From positions 1 to 64,000 of the forward strand of contig CAZUAQ010000009.1 in NCBI GenBank assembly GCA_964618455.1: 64,000 nucleotides of DNA, written 5' to 3'. The notes under the pieces are model-generated. The model was not told the DNA's origin and did no database searches. It saw only the letters and a list, made by a program, of their open reading frames with translations. A program made the position numbers and the translations under genes. The stretch comes from CAZUAQ01 sp964618455. GTDB taxonomy: Bacteria > Planctomycetota > Phycisphaerae > UBA1845 > PWPN01. Positions 9,632 to 18,300 of this stretch are shown here, piece by piece; the stretch's first letter is position 1, and every line of letters starts with the position of its first letter.

Positions 9632-9828
9632 GGCTGAAACACCGTCCTGTCGCTGAAGCGTTCCTGTATCTGCCGAAAAGACGTTTCAACATAGCGAGAT
9701 CATATGCAAAAGCAAGCGCCTCCGCGTTTCGTGCGCAGGCGCGGTTCGGGAAGCGAAAGCTATGATTTACGACGTAGATGGTCGCCAATAGCTCGGAATG
9801 GCGGTGATGGGAAAATCGTCACGACCGA

Positions 9829-9855
9829 TTGATTCCGTCAGCGGAATCCTATAAT
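9829..9855 (+). promoter_or_regulatory. Promoter with consensus TATAAT upstream of topA
   Basis: A perfect -10 TATAAT (9850-9855) follows TTGATT (9829-9834) with a short 15-base spacer. A perfect inverted repeat, GATTCC (9831-9836) and GGAATC (9843-9848) with a 6-base loop, fills the spacer. Transcription would start near 9862, giving topA a leader of about 190 bases that contains the small frame at 9867. The remainder of the 9632-10054 gap holds a GCGCCT/AGGCGC inverted repeat at 9716-9742 and nothing else I recognise. Confidence 0.5.
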
Positions 9856-9866
9856 ACCGTCACCCA

Positions 9867-10004
9867 ATGGAAATCGGGTGGAAGTCGGAATGGAGCTTTC
9901 CCCACGCCTCGCCGATAGAACTTCTCGCGTTCATGATGGAAGAAAATCAGGAAGTCTGTCGGGTAGAGCGCCGTAAATATCGTCGCAACATGAAGTTAGT
10001 ATGA
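9867..10004 (+). CDS. Possible small leaderless ORF (45 aa) in the topA leader
   Basis: A 45-codon frame starts with ATG 11 bases after a perfect TATAAT, so a transcript from that promoter would begin at or within a few bases of the start codon. There is no ribosome binding site. The product begins MEIGWKSEWSFPHASP and ends in a basic stretch (VERRKYRRNMKLV). It could be a real small protein, a leader peptide for topA, or chance. I know no homologue. Confidence 0.25.
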   Translation: MEIGWKSEWSFPHASPIELLAFMMEENQEVCRVERRKYRRNMKLV

Positions 10005-10054
10005 TCCTCGGGGCCGTCGTTGCAGTGCGGGGTTCGTGCGGAGAGTGAGTCGTC

Positions 10055-12844
10055 ATGGCAGGCAGCAAGCGGAAAGGCAGTACCGACGGGGAGAAGGCCC
10101 TGGTGATTGTGGAGTCACCTGCCAAGGCGCGAACCATCGAAAAATACCTCGGTGAAGGCTTTGTCGTCGAGTCCTCCATCGGCCACATTCGCGATCTCCC
10201 CTCCACGGCCTCCGAGATTCCCGCCCAGTACAAAGAGGAAGACTGGTCCCGCATCGGCGTCAACGTCGAGGACGAATTCAAACCGATCTACATCGTGCCC
10301 TCCAAGAAAAAGTCGCAGGTGACGAAGCTCCGCCAACTTCTCAAGCAGGCGACGCAGCTCTACCTCGCGACAGACGAAGATCGTGAGGGCGAGGCCATCG
10401 CCTGGCATCTCCATGAGGTGCTCAATCCGAAGGTGCCGGTCAAGCGGATGGTCTTCGACGAGATCACCCAGACCGCGATCCAGAACGCCATTCAGAATCC
10501 CCGCGATATCGACGCCCAGCTGGTCGAAGCGCAGGAGGCCCGACGGATTCTCGACCGGCTTTACGGTTACGAGGTTTCGCCGGTGCTGTGGCGGAAGATC
10601 GCGCCGAAGCTCTCCGCCGGGCGCGTCCAGTCCGTCGCGACGCGACTGATCGTCGATCGCGAGCGCGAGCGTATGGAGTTCGTCGCCGCCGACTACTGGG
10701 ATCTGGAGAGCCTGCTGAAGACACAGTCCGACCAGGACGTCAACATGCGCCTTGTCGAATTGAGCGATAAACCGATCGCGAGTGGCAAGGATTTCGATCC
10801 GAAGACCGGAAAGCTCAAGAAAGAGTCGGTCGTCCTCTTGAGTGGAGAGAAGGCAGCGGCGCTGGTCGAAGAGATCAAGCCGGCCACGTTCACCGTGAGC
10901 AAGGTTACGGAAAAGCCCTTCCGGCAGAAGACGCATCCCCCGTTCATCACCTCGTCGCTTCAGCAGGAGGCGGCGCGCAAGCTGCGCTATAACGTTCAGC
11001 TCACGATGCGTCTGGCGCAATCGCTGTACGAAAATGGGTACATCACCTACATGCGTACCGACTCGACCAACCTGTCGCAGCAGGCGATCGAGGCGGCCCG
11101 AAACCAGGCGGCGGAACTCTACGGCCAGGAGAGCATTCCCGACGTGCCGCGCGTCTACAAGAAGAAGGCCAAAGGCGCCCAGGAGGCTCACGAAGCCATT
11201 CGGCCCTCAGGAGCGACGTTCCGCACGCCCAAGGAAATTAAGAACGAGGTCAGCCCGGATGAGTTCAAGCTCTACGACCTGATCTGGAAGCGCACACTGG
11301 CGTGCCAGATGAAGGACGCCGAAGGGTTGCGTACCACGGTTCGTGTTTCGGCGGAGTCCGCCACCTACGGGGAGGCGGTCTTCTCGACCTCCGGTAAGGT
11401 AATCAGCTTCCCCGGGTTCCTGCGGGCCTATGTCGAAGGGGCGGATGATCCGAAGGCGGAACTGGAGGATCAGGAGAAAATTCTGCCGAAGATGAGTGAG
11501 GGCGATACGCTCACGCTGCAGGAACTCCAGGCCCTCTCGCACACCACGCAGCCGCCGGCGCGATTCACGGAAGCGAGCCTGATTCGCGAGATGGAGGATC
11601 GCGGCATCGGTCGCCCCTCCACGTACGCGACGATTATCTCCACGATCCAGGATCGCGGCTACGTCTGGAAGAAGGGCGGCGCGCTAGTGCCGACGCTGAC
11701 GGCGTTCGCGGTCATCAACCTGATGGAACAGCATTTTCCCGACCTGGTCGATTTCCAGTTCACCGCCAAGATGGAGAGCGATCTTGATCAGATCGCCACA
11801 GGCAGCCTGCCCTCGAAGCCCTGGTTGAAGATGTTCTACTTCGGCCATGAGCCCGGTGACGCCGGCGGCAACAACGGCAACGGGGATCCCAACGACCTGA
11901 TTCACGTCGGCCTGAAGCGCCGGATCGGCTCGGGCTGGGAGGAGATCGATGCCCGGGCGGTGTCCACGATTCCGCTGGGCAACGATGACGAAGGGCGTCC
12001 GGTCGCCGCGCGAATCGGAAGATACGGCCCCTACATCCAGGTGGGCGACAGCGATCTGCGGGCAAACATCCCCGAGGACATTCCGCCGGACGAGTTGAAT
12101 CTCGATGCCGCCAAGGAATTCCTCAAGCAGGCCGCCGAGGGCGACAAGGTGCTCGGCGTGGATCCGGACAGCGGCAAGAACGTCTATCTCAAGAGCGGCC
12201 GCTTCGGCCCGTACGTGCAACTCGGCGATCCGGAACGGACGGAGAAGGGCACGCTCAAGAAGGGCGGCAAGCCGAAGATGGCGAGCGTCTGGCCGGGCAA
12301 GGAGATGGAGGACGTCGCACTCGACGACGCGCTGAAATATCTTTCCTTTCCCAAGTCCCTGGGAACGCATCCCGGCACGAGCGAAGAGGTCACGGTTCAG
12401 GACGGCCGCTTCGGTCCTTATGTGAAAATGGGGACCGAGACACGCAGCCTGGAGAATCACGAACAACTCGCGACGATCACGCTGGACGAGGCCTTGAAGC
12501 TTCTGGCCGAGCCGAAGAAGTCCGGCCGCGGGCGGGCGAGTCCGAAGGTGCTCAAGGATCTGGGCAAGCATCCCGAATCCGGCGAGCCGATGTCGGTGAA
12601 ATCGGGCCGATTCGGGCCTTACGTGACCGACGGGGTCGTGAATGCGTCGCTGCCGAAGGGGTTGGAACCGGAGGCGCTGACTCCGGTTCGGGCGGTGGAA
12701 CTCATCAAGGCCCGCGAAGAGCGCATGCGCTCGCAGGGCAAGGATCCTCGCGCGAAGAAAGAAAAGAAAACCGCATCGCGCAAGAAGGCCGCCAAGAAGA
12801 CCAAGAAAAAAGCGAGCAAAAAGCGCGCCAAGTCCACTTCCTGA
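10055..12844 (+). CDS. topA: DNA topoisomerase I (type IA)
   Basis: A 929-residue enzyme that relaxes negative supercoils by cutting one strand. The TOPRIM domain starts with ALVIVESPAKARTIEKYLG (about residue 12) and holds DEDREGEAIAWHL. The active-site tyrosine is Tyr332 in YITYMRTDSTN. After the core (to about residue 590) come at least four repeats carrying the GRFGPYV signature, the TopA_C repeats of the non-zinc-finger class, instead of the Cys4 zinc fingers of E. coli TopA. The last 35 residues are a lysine/arginine-rich tail (KKEKKTASRKKAAKKTKK), probably a DNA-binding extension as in many high-GC lineages. The leader of about 190 bases and a promoter with an unusual spacer suggest it may be supercoiling-controlled. 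Confidence 0.95.
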   Translation: MAGSKRKGSTDGEKALVIVESPAKARTIEKYLGEGFVVESSIGHIRDLPSTASEIPAQYKEEDWSRIGVNVEDEFKPIYIVPSKKKSQVTKLRQLLKQATQLYLATDEDREGEAIAWHLHEVLNPKVPVKRMVFDEITQTAIQNAIQNPRDIDAQLVEAQEARRILDRLYGYEVSPVLWRKIAPKLSAGRVQSVATRLIVDRERERMEFVAADYWDLESLLKTQSDQDVNMRLVELSDKPIASGKDFDPKTGKLKKESVVLLSGEKAAALVEEIKPATFTVSKVTEKPFRQKTHPPFITSSLQQEAARKLRYNVQLTMRLAQSLYENGYITYMRTDSTNLSQQAIEAARNQAAELYGQESIPDVPRVYKKKAKGAQEAHEAIRPSGATFRTPKEIKNEVSPDEFKLYDLIWKRTLACQMKDAEGLRTTVRVSAESATYGEAVFSTSGKVISFPGFLRAYVEGADDPKAELEDQEKILPKMSEGDTLTLQELQALSHTTQPPARFTEASLIREMEDRGIGRPSTYATIISTIQDRGYVWKKGGALVPTLTAFAVINLMEQHFPDLVDFQFTAKMESDLDQIATGSLPSKPWLKMFYFGHEPGDAGGNNGNGDPNDLIHVGLKRRIGSGWEEIDARAVSTIPLGNDDEGRPVAARIGRYGPYIQVGDSDLRANIPEDIPPDELNLDAAKEFLKQAAEGDKVLGVDPDSGKNVYLKSGRFGPYVQLGDPERTEKGTLKKGGKPKMASVWPGKEMEDVALDDALKYLSFPKSLGTHPGTSEEVTVQDGRFGPYVKMGTETRSLENHEQLATITLDEALKLLAEPKKSGRGRASPKVLKDLGKHPESGEPMSVKSGRFGPYVTDGVVNASLPKGLEPEALTPVRAVELIKAREERMRSQGKDPRAKKEKKTASRKKAAKKTKKKASKKRAKSTS

Positions 12845-13316
12845 TCGGAAAACGAAGCAGGTGCTCGACATCGAGGCGGCAGGATGCCCGATTCCTGAAT
12901 CGGATTCACGATTCTCATGCTCATGCGAGTGTTGAAGATGCGGTTGCTTAACTTCATGTCACCCGATGGACTCATCCGATAAGACATGAGCAGGCGTGTT
13001 CGGCCGCTGATGGCAATCCGTCGTATCTGTACACAAGTCAATGAGTTAGCGGCGAACCGCGTTGACTTCGTTCTGCGCGAAGTCTAGGATTATCTGGTCG
13101 GTCCGAAGATGCTCGTCCGCCCAGCCGCGTAGCTTTGCATTCATGCGGACGTATGGAACCGCGGTCTGATCACCGGGTTCGCACGTTCGGTTCGAAGGCA
13201 TGACGTCACCTCCGGGCATGACGAGCCTCTCCCCATCGGGATTGCGGACCCTCCGCCTGTGACATCACAAAGGACCATTCAGGGGCGGGCGACCCCCTCT
13301 AGGGAGGATCGTGGGC
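12845..13316. other. Intergenic region between topA and prkA
   Basis: The 472 bases hold no convincing gene on either strand. No clear T-tailed terminator follows topA. The only strong signal is the promoter at 13061-13089. A GAGG-type ribosome binding site for prkA lies at 13301-13307. The prkA leader would be about 220 bases. Confidence 0.6.
13061..13089 (+). promoter_or_regulatory. Promoter of the prkA-yeaH-spoVR operon, with inverted repeat in the spacer
   Basis: TTGACT (13061-13066) and TAGGAT (13084-13089) are separated by exactly 17 bases. A perfect 7-bp inverted repeat, GACTTCG (13063-13069) and CGAAGTC (13077-13083) with a 7-base loop, begins in the -35 and ends at the base before the -10. 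A dimeric regulator bound there would block polymerase. Confidence 0.5.
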
Positions 13317-15377
13317 ATGCCGAACAGAGATACGCTACTCTCCATCGTTGAACAAAGCATCGATCAGCAGCAATTCTGCAACCAGCACTGGGAAGGATCG
13401 TTTGACGAGTACCTTCAACTGGTCAGCGAGAATCCGTCGGTGGCGCGGAATTCGTTTCAGCGCGTCTACGATATGGTGCATCACTTCGGATTCGAGCGGT
13501 ACAGTTCGCTGAAGGAACCGCTGATCCATTACAACTTCTTCGACGATCCGGTGGGCAAGGGGGCCGACGCCATTTTCGGTCTCGATCGCGTGCTGATGCA
13601 GCTGATGGACTTTCTGAAGTCGGCGGCGCACGGCTACGGCACGGATCGGCGCATCCTGTTGCTTCACGGGCCCGTCGGCTCGAGCAAGAGCACCATTGCC
13701 CGCCTGGTGAAGAAAGGCCTGGAATACTATTCGCGGCTCGACGAGGGCGCGCTATACAGCTTCGCCTGGAAACTGACGGCCGACAACGGCGAAACGTACC
13801 TGCACGCCTGCCCCATGCACGAGGAGCCGCTCAAGCTGATTCCGCGCGAAGCGCGCGAAAAAGTAGTGGCCGAACTGAACGCCGATCTGCCCGAGGGCAA
13901 ACGGATTCACATCGACGGCGACCTCGATCCCTTCTGCCGCAAGACGTACAACGATCTGCTGGTCAAGTACGAGGGCGACTGGCGTAAGGTGATGGATCAC
14001 ATCGTCGTCCGCCGCATCATGCTTTCCGAGAAGGATCGCATCGGCATCGGCACGTTCCAGCCGAAGGACGAGAAGAACCAGGACAGCACCGAACTGACTG
14101 GCGACATCAATTACCGCAAGATCGCCGAATACGGTTCGGACAGCGATCCACGGGCATTCAATTTCGACGGCGAGCTGAACATCGCCAATCGCGGCATTAT
14201 CGAATTCATCGAGGTGCTCAAGCTGGATGTGGCCTTCCTGTACGATCTCCTCGGCGCGTCGCAGGAGCACGTGATCAAGCCGAAGAAGTTCGCCCAGACG
14301 GACATTGACGAGGTGATCATCGGCCACACCAACGAGCCGGAATACAAGAAGCTCCAGAGCAACGAACTGATGGAAGCCTTCCGGGACCGTACGATCAAGA
14401 TCGACGTGCCGTACAACATCCGGCTGGTGGACGAGATCAAGATCTACGAGAAGGATTTCGGGAAGGAGCGCATCCGCGGCGTCCATATCGCCCCGCACAC
14501 GATCGAGGTGGCGGCCATGTGGGCGGTGCTCACGCGCCTCGAGCAGCCCAAGAAGGCCGGGTTGACGCTGCTGCAGAAGCTCAAGCTCTACAACGGCAAG
14601 AGCATTCCCGGCTTCACCGAGGATTCGATCAAGGAACTCCGCGACGAGTCGCCGCGCGAAGGCATGCAGGGCATCAGTCCCCGCTATATCCAGGACAAGA
14701 TCTCGAACTGTCTCGTGTCCGACCAGGCGATGCAGGATAAGTGCATCAATCCCTTCATGGTGCTCAACGAGCTGGAAGGCGGCCTCAGCCACCACAGCCT
14801 GATCTCCGACGAGGACATGAAGAAGCACTACCGCGACCTGCTCGGGGTGGTGCGCGAAGAGTACGAAGATATCGTCAAGGGCGAGGTCCAGCGGGCCATC
14901 AGTGCGGACGAGGACGCCGTGCGTCGCCTGGCCGCCAATTACATCGAGAACGTGCGTGCCTACACACAGCATGAAAAGGTGCGGAACAAGTATACCGGCA
15001 AGGACGAGGAGCCGGATGAGCGATTGATGCGCTCGATCGAGGAGAAGATCGACATCCCCGAATCGCGCAAGGACGACTTCCGCCAGGAAATCATGAACTA
15101 CATCGGGGCGCTGGCGCTGGACAACAAGAAGTTCGAGTACAACACCAACGCCCGGTTGCAGAAGGCGCTGGAGTTGAAGCTCTTCGAGGATCAGCGCGAT
15201 ACGATCAAGTTGAAGAACGTGGTCAGCGGCGTCGTGGATGACGAGACGCAGGCGAAGATCGACGTGGTCAAGCAGCGACTGATCAAGTACTTCGGTTACA
15301 ACGAGACCAGCGCGACCGACGTGCTGAACTTCGTGGCCAGCATCTTCGCCCGGGGCGACACGAAGCAGGAAGAATAA
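13317..15377 (+). CDS. prkA: PrkA family serine protein kinase (YeaG)
   Basis: A 686-residue member of the PrkA/YeaG family, with an AAA-like N-terminal domain and a C-terminal kinase-like domain. The P-loop LLHGPVGSSKSTIARL sits near residue 120 and FDGELNIANRGIIEFIEVLK supplies the Walker B-like region. In enterobacteria YeaG and its partner YeaH act in stationary-phase and nitrogen-starvation responses, while in Bacillus PrkA affects sporulation; substrates are poorly known. AGGGAGG at 13301-13307 suits the ATG at 13317 (9 bases) better than the GTG at 13311 (3 bases). It is the first gene of prkA-yeaH-spoVR, a widely conserved trio, here followed after 127 bases by yeaH. Confidence 0.95.
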   Translation: MPNRDTLLSIVEQSIDQQQFCNQHWEGSFDEYLQLVSENPSVARNSFQRVYDMVHHFGFERYSSLKEPLIHYNFFDDPVGKGADAIFGLDRVLMQLMDFLKSAAHGYGTDRRILLLHGPVGSSKSTIARLVKKGLEYYSRLDEGALYSFAWKLTADNGETYLHACPMHEEPLKLIPREAREKVVAELNADLPEGKRIHIDGDLDPFCRKTYNDLLVKYEGDWRKVMDHIVVRRIMLSEKDRIGIGTFQPKDEKNQDSTELTGDINYRKIAEYGSDSDPRAFNFDGELNIANRGIIEFIEVLKLDVAFLYDLLGASQEHVIKPKKFAQTDIDEVIIGHTNEPEYKKLQSNELMEAFRDRTIKIDVPYNIRLVDEIKIYEKDFGKERIRGVHIAPHTIEVAAMWAVLTRLEQPKKAGLTLLQKLKLYNGKSIPGFTEDSIKELRDESPREGMQGISPRYIQDKISNCLVSDQAMQDKCINPFMVLNELEGGLSHHSLISDEDMKKHYRDLLGVVREEYEDIVKGEVQRAISADEDAVRRLAANYIENVRAYTQHEKVRNKYTGKDEEPDERLMRSIEEKIDIPESRKDDFRQEIMNYIGALALDNKKFEYNTNARLQKALELKLFEDQRDTIKLKNVVSGVVDDETQAKIDVVKQRLIKYFGYNETSATDVLNFVASIFARGDTKQEE

Positions 15378-15504
15378 GGTCCATCGGCTCCGCCAAAGCG
15401 TGACGGCCTCCAGGCCACGCGGAGGGGCGTGAGTCCGACTTATACGTTGGGAGGTCGCATCGTCCGCCGCGTCTGATGGCCGACGGCTCAATGCGCCAGG
15501 TTTC

Positions 15505-16608
15505 ATGTCATTGAAGATCCATGCCGACCATCAACGCTTTCGCCAGATCGTCAAGGGGAAGATCCGCGAGGATCTCCGGCGATTCCTGACGCGCGATGAG
15601 CTCTTCGGTCGCATGGGCGGCAAGGGCACGGTGAGCATTCCCGTCCACGGTATCGACATCCCCAACTTCCGGTACGGCGACAACAACGACGGCGGCGTCG
15701 GCCAGGGGGACGGCAAACCGGGCGACCAGGTGGACGCCCAGGGCGAGGGCATCGGTCCCGGTGGCGAGGATCCCGGCCAGCACATTCTCGAAGTCGACAT
15801 CAGTCTCGACGAACTGGCGGAGATCCTCGGCGAGGAACTCCAGCTGCCGCGCATCGAGCCCAAGGGCAAGCACGCCATCACCAGCGAGCGCGACAAGTAT
15901 AGCGGCATCCGCCAGGTCGGCCCGGAATCGCTCCGCCACTTCCGCCGGACGTTCCGCCGCGCTTTGCGCCGGCAGATCATCAGCGGGACGTACGACCCCG
16001 ATCGCCCGCGTGTCATTCTCGAGCGCAGCGACAAGGTCTACCGAAGCTGGAAGACGGTCAAGAAGCCGCAATCCAACGCCGTCATCGTCTACATGATGGA
16101 CGTCTCAGGCTCGATGGGCGATGAACAGAAGGAACTCGTCCGCATGGAGGCCTTCTGGATCGACACGTGGCTCCGCAAGAATTACGAGGGCATCGAGAGC
16201 CGCTACATCGTGCATGACGTGCGCGCCGGCGAGGTGGACCGCGAGACCTTCTTCCACCTCCGCGAGGATGGCGGGACGAAGATCAGCAGCGCGTTCCGCT
16301 GCGCCAAGGAGCTGCTCGATGCCCACTACAGCCCGGAGGAGTGGAACATCTACCTGTTTCACTTCAGTGACGGCGACAACAGCAGCGAAGCGGACAATCG
16401 CGAATGCTGCCGGCTGCTCCGCGAGGATCTGCTGCCGATCGTGAACATGTTCGGCTACTGCCAGGTGGCCAGCGCCTACGGCAGCGGGAACTTCATCAAC
16501 GTGCTGCACGAGCACCTCAGCGAAGAGGAGGCGGTCATCACCACGCGCGTCAACGCCCGGGATGATATCTACGACAGCATCAAGGAGTTCTTTGCGACGG
16601 GACGATAA
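15505..16608 (+). CDS. yeaH: DUF444/YeaH family protein with VWA-like domain
   Basis: A 367-residue partner of PrkA. The N-terminal third is basic and carries a glycine/aspartate-rich flexible stretch (GDNNDGGVGQGDGKPG) near residue 55. The C-terminal half is a von Willebrand A-like fold with the MIDAS motif MMDVSGSM (DxSxS) near residue 200 and DGGTKISSAF later. Metal-dependent ligand binding is expected from the fold; the actual ligand in the family is unknown. In E. coli yeaG-yeaH are co-transcribed under RpoS and nitrogen control. The ATG at 15505 has only a weak CAGG upstream. The spoVR gene follows after 59 bases, which supports one operon. Confidence 0.92.
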   Translation: MSLKIHADHQRFRQIVKGKIREDLRRFLTRDELFGRMGGKGTVSIPVHGIDIPNFRYGDNNDGGVGQGDGKPGDQVDAQGEGIGPGGEDPGQHILEVDISLDELAEILGEELQLPRIEPKGKHAITSERDKYSGIRQVGPESLRHFRRTFRRALRRQIISGTYDPDRPRVILERSDKVYRSWKTVKKPQSNAVIVYMMDVSGSMGDEQKELVRMEAFWIDTWLRKNYEGIESRYIVHDVRAGEVDRETFFHLREDGGTKISSAFRCAKELLDAHYSPEEWNIYLFHFSDGDNSSEADNRECCRLLREDLLPIVNMFGYCQVASAYGSGNFINVLHEHLSEEEAVITTRVNARDDIYDSIKEFFATGR

Positions 16609-16667
16609 GCACGCACGGCGGACTTTTTCATGTGCCATTCGAGGAACGAATTAAAACGAGCGATTTT

Positions 16668-18221
16668 ATGAAAGCCACACTTCCCCCGGAACTGATCGAA
16701 CAGGCGACCCTCATCGCCGACTACGCCCGGGGAGAGGATCTGGACTTCTACGAAGTCGTCTATGAGCTGCTGGACTTCGACCAGATGAACCAGGTGGCGG
16801 CGTACGGCGGTTTCCCGCGGCGCTACCCGCACTGGAAGTTCGGCATGGAGTACGAGCGGCTCCGCAAGCAGCACAGCTACGGGCTCGGGCGCATCTACGA
16901 GATGGTGATCAACACCGACCCGTGCTACGCCTACCTGCTGAACGACAACGCCTTCGTCGATCACAAGACCGTGATGGCCCACGTCTACGCCCACTGCGAC
17001 TTCTTCAAGAACAACATTTGGTTCCGGCACACCAACCGCAAGATGATGGACGAGATGGCCAACCACGCCACGCGCATCCGGCGGTACATTGATCGGTACG
17101 GACTGGAGAAGGTGGAACGCTTCATCGATGTCTGCCTTTCGCTGGACGACCTGATTGATCCACACTCGGTGTTCATGCGCCGTCTGCCCCCGGCTGCCGG
17201 GAGTGATGAGGACGAGCGCGAGATCGAGCACCAGGTGGTGCGCTACCCCGCCAAGCGCTACATGGACCGTTTCATCAATCCGCCGGAACGCCTCGACGCG
17301 GAGCGCCGGAGGATTCAGTCCGGACGTCAGAAGGACAAGGGGGTCCTGCCGCAGAAACCGTTGCGTGACGTGCTTCTCTTTCTGATCAAGCATGCCCCCA
17401 TGGAGGACTGGCAGGCGGACATCCTCGCCATCGTGCGGGAGGAGGCGTACTACTACGCCCCGCAGGGCCAGACCAAGATCATGAACGAGGGCTGGGCGAC
17501 GTACTGGCACTCGACGATCATGACGCGCTACTGCCTGCGCGACGACGAGCTGGTGACGTATTGCGATCATCACTCGGGGACGGTGGCCAATCCGCCGGGC
17601 CGGTTAAACCCGTACAAGATCGGCGTCGAATTGTTCCGCGACATCGAGGAACGCTGGGATCTCGGCCGGCACGGACGCGAATACGAGGATCTCGAGGACA
17701 TGGAGGCCCGCCGGAACTGGAACAAGGATCGCAAGCGGCCCGAGCGTGTGAAAGGTCTCGGCTCACCCGGGCGCGAGAAGATCTTCGAGGTCCGGCGGAT
17801 CTACAACGACGTGACCTTCATCGACGAGTTCCTCACGCCGGAGTTCGTCGACAAGCATCGCCTCTATCACTATCGCTACGATCCGAGCACGGGGCGGATG
17901 GTCGTGGTCAACCGCGACTTCCGCAAGATCAAGCAGCAGCTCCTGTTCTCACTCGGCAATCACGCCCGCCCGTACATTTACGTCGTCGACGGTAACTATT
18001 CCAATCGCGGCGAACTCTACTTGGCGCACAAGCACAACGGGGTCGACCTGCAGATCAAGTACGCCATCGAGACGCTCAAGAACGTGCAGGCCATCTGGAA
18101 CCGGCCGGTGCATCTTCAGGCTCGCATCGACGACGAGATGATCCTCTTCTCCTACGACGGGCAGCAATCCCAGCAGCAGACCATCACCGATGACCTGCCG
18201 GAGCCGGCGCATCGGTTGTAA
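16668..18221 (+). CDS. spoVR: SpoVR family protein
   Basis: A 517-residue SpoVR-like protein. The family was named for a Bacillus gene needed for normal spore cortex, yet it occurs in many non-spore-formers, usually beside prkA and yeaH as here. Hallmarks include LPPELIEQ at the start, the Tyr- and His-rich YGGFPRRYPHWKFGMEYE, HCDFFKNNIWF, and NEGWATYWHSTIM. The ATG at 16668 places LPPEL at residue 5, as usual; a GTG 36 bases upstream would add an unconserved tail. The biochemical role is unknown; the conserved His/Glu residues could bind metal. The last 34 bases of the gene recur in altered form at 20755 (see repeat). Confidence 0.93.
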   Translation: MKATLPPELIEQATLIADYARGEDLDFYEVVYELLDFDQMNQVAAYGGFPRRYPHWKFGMEYERLRKQHSYGLGRIYEMVINTDPCYAYLLNDNAFVDHKTVMAHVYAHCDFFKNNIWFRHTNRKMMDEMANHATRIRRYIDRYGLEKVERFIDVCLSLDDLIDPHSVFMRRLPPAAGSDEDEREIEHQVVRYPAKRYMDRFINPPERLDAERRRIQSGRQKDKGVLPQKPLRDVLLFLIKHAPMEDWQADILAIVREEAYYYAPQGQTKIMNEGWATYWHSTIMTRYCLRDDELVTYCDHHSGTVANPPGRLNPYKIGVELFRDIEERWDLGRHGREYEDLEDMEARRNWNKDRKRPERVKGLGSPGREKIFEVRRIYNDVTFIDEFLTPEFVDKHRLYHYRYDPSTGRMVVVNRDFRKIKQQLLFSLGNHARPYIYVVDGNYSNRGELYLAHKHNGVDLQIKYAIETLKNVQAIWNRPVHLQARIDDEMILFSYDGQQSQQQTITDDLPEPAHRL

Positions 18222-18259
18222 CGTGTCGTAGGTTCAGACGATCGCGGGAAGACGCACGT

Positions 18260-18277
18260 CGTTCAACTATTTGAACG
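18260..18277. terminator. Hairpin between convergent spoVR and radical SAM genes
   Basis: CGTTCAA (18260-18266) and TTGAACG (18271-18277) form a perfect 7-bp stem with a 4-base loop, midway between two convergent genes. There is no T-run, so it may be a weak or factor-assisted bidirectional terminator. Confidence 0.4.
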
Positions 18278-18300
18278 GCGCGAGTCCGTCCTCATGGACC

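Noticed and set aside
13752..15506. Antisense open frame of 584 codons opposite prkA
   Set aside because: prkA is certain; the antisense frame lacks a ribosome site and any recognisable motif.
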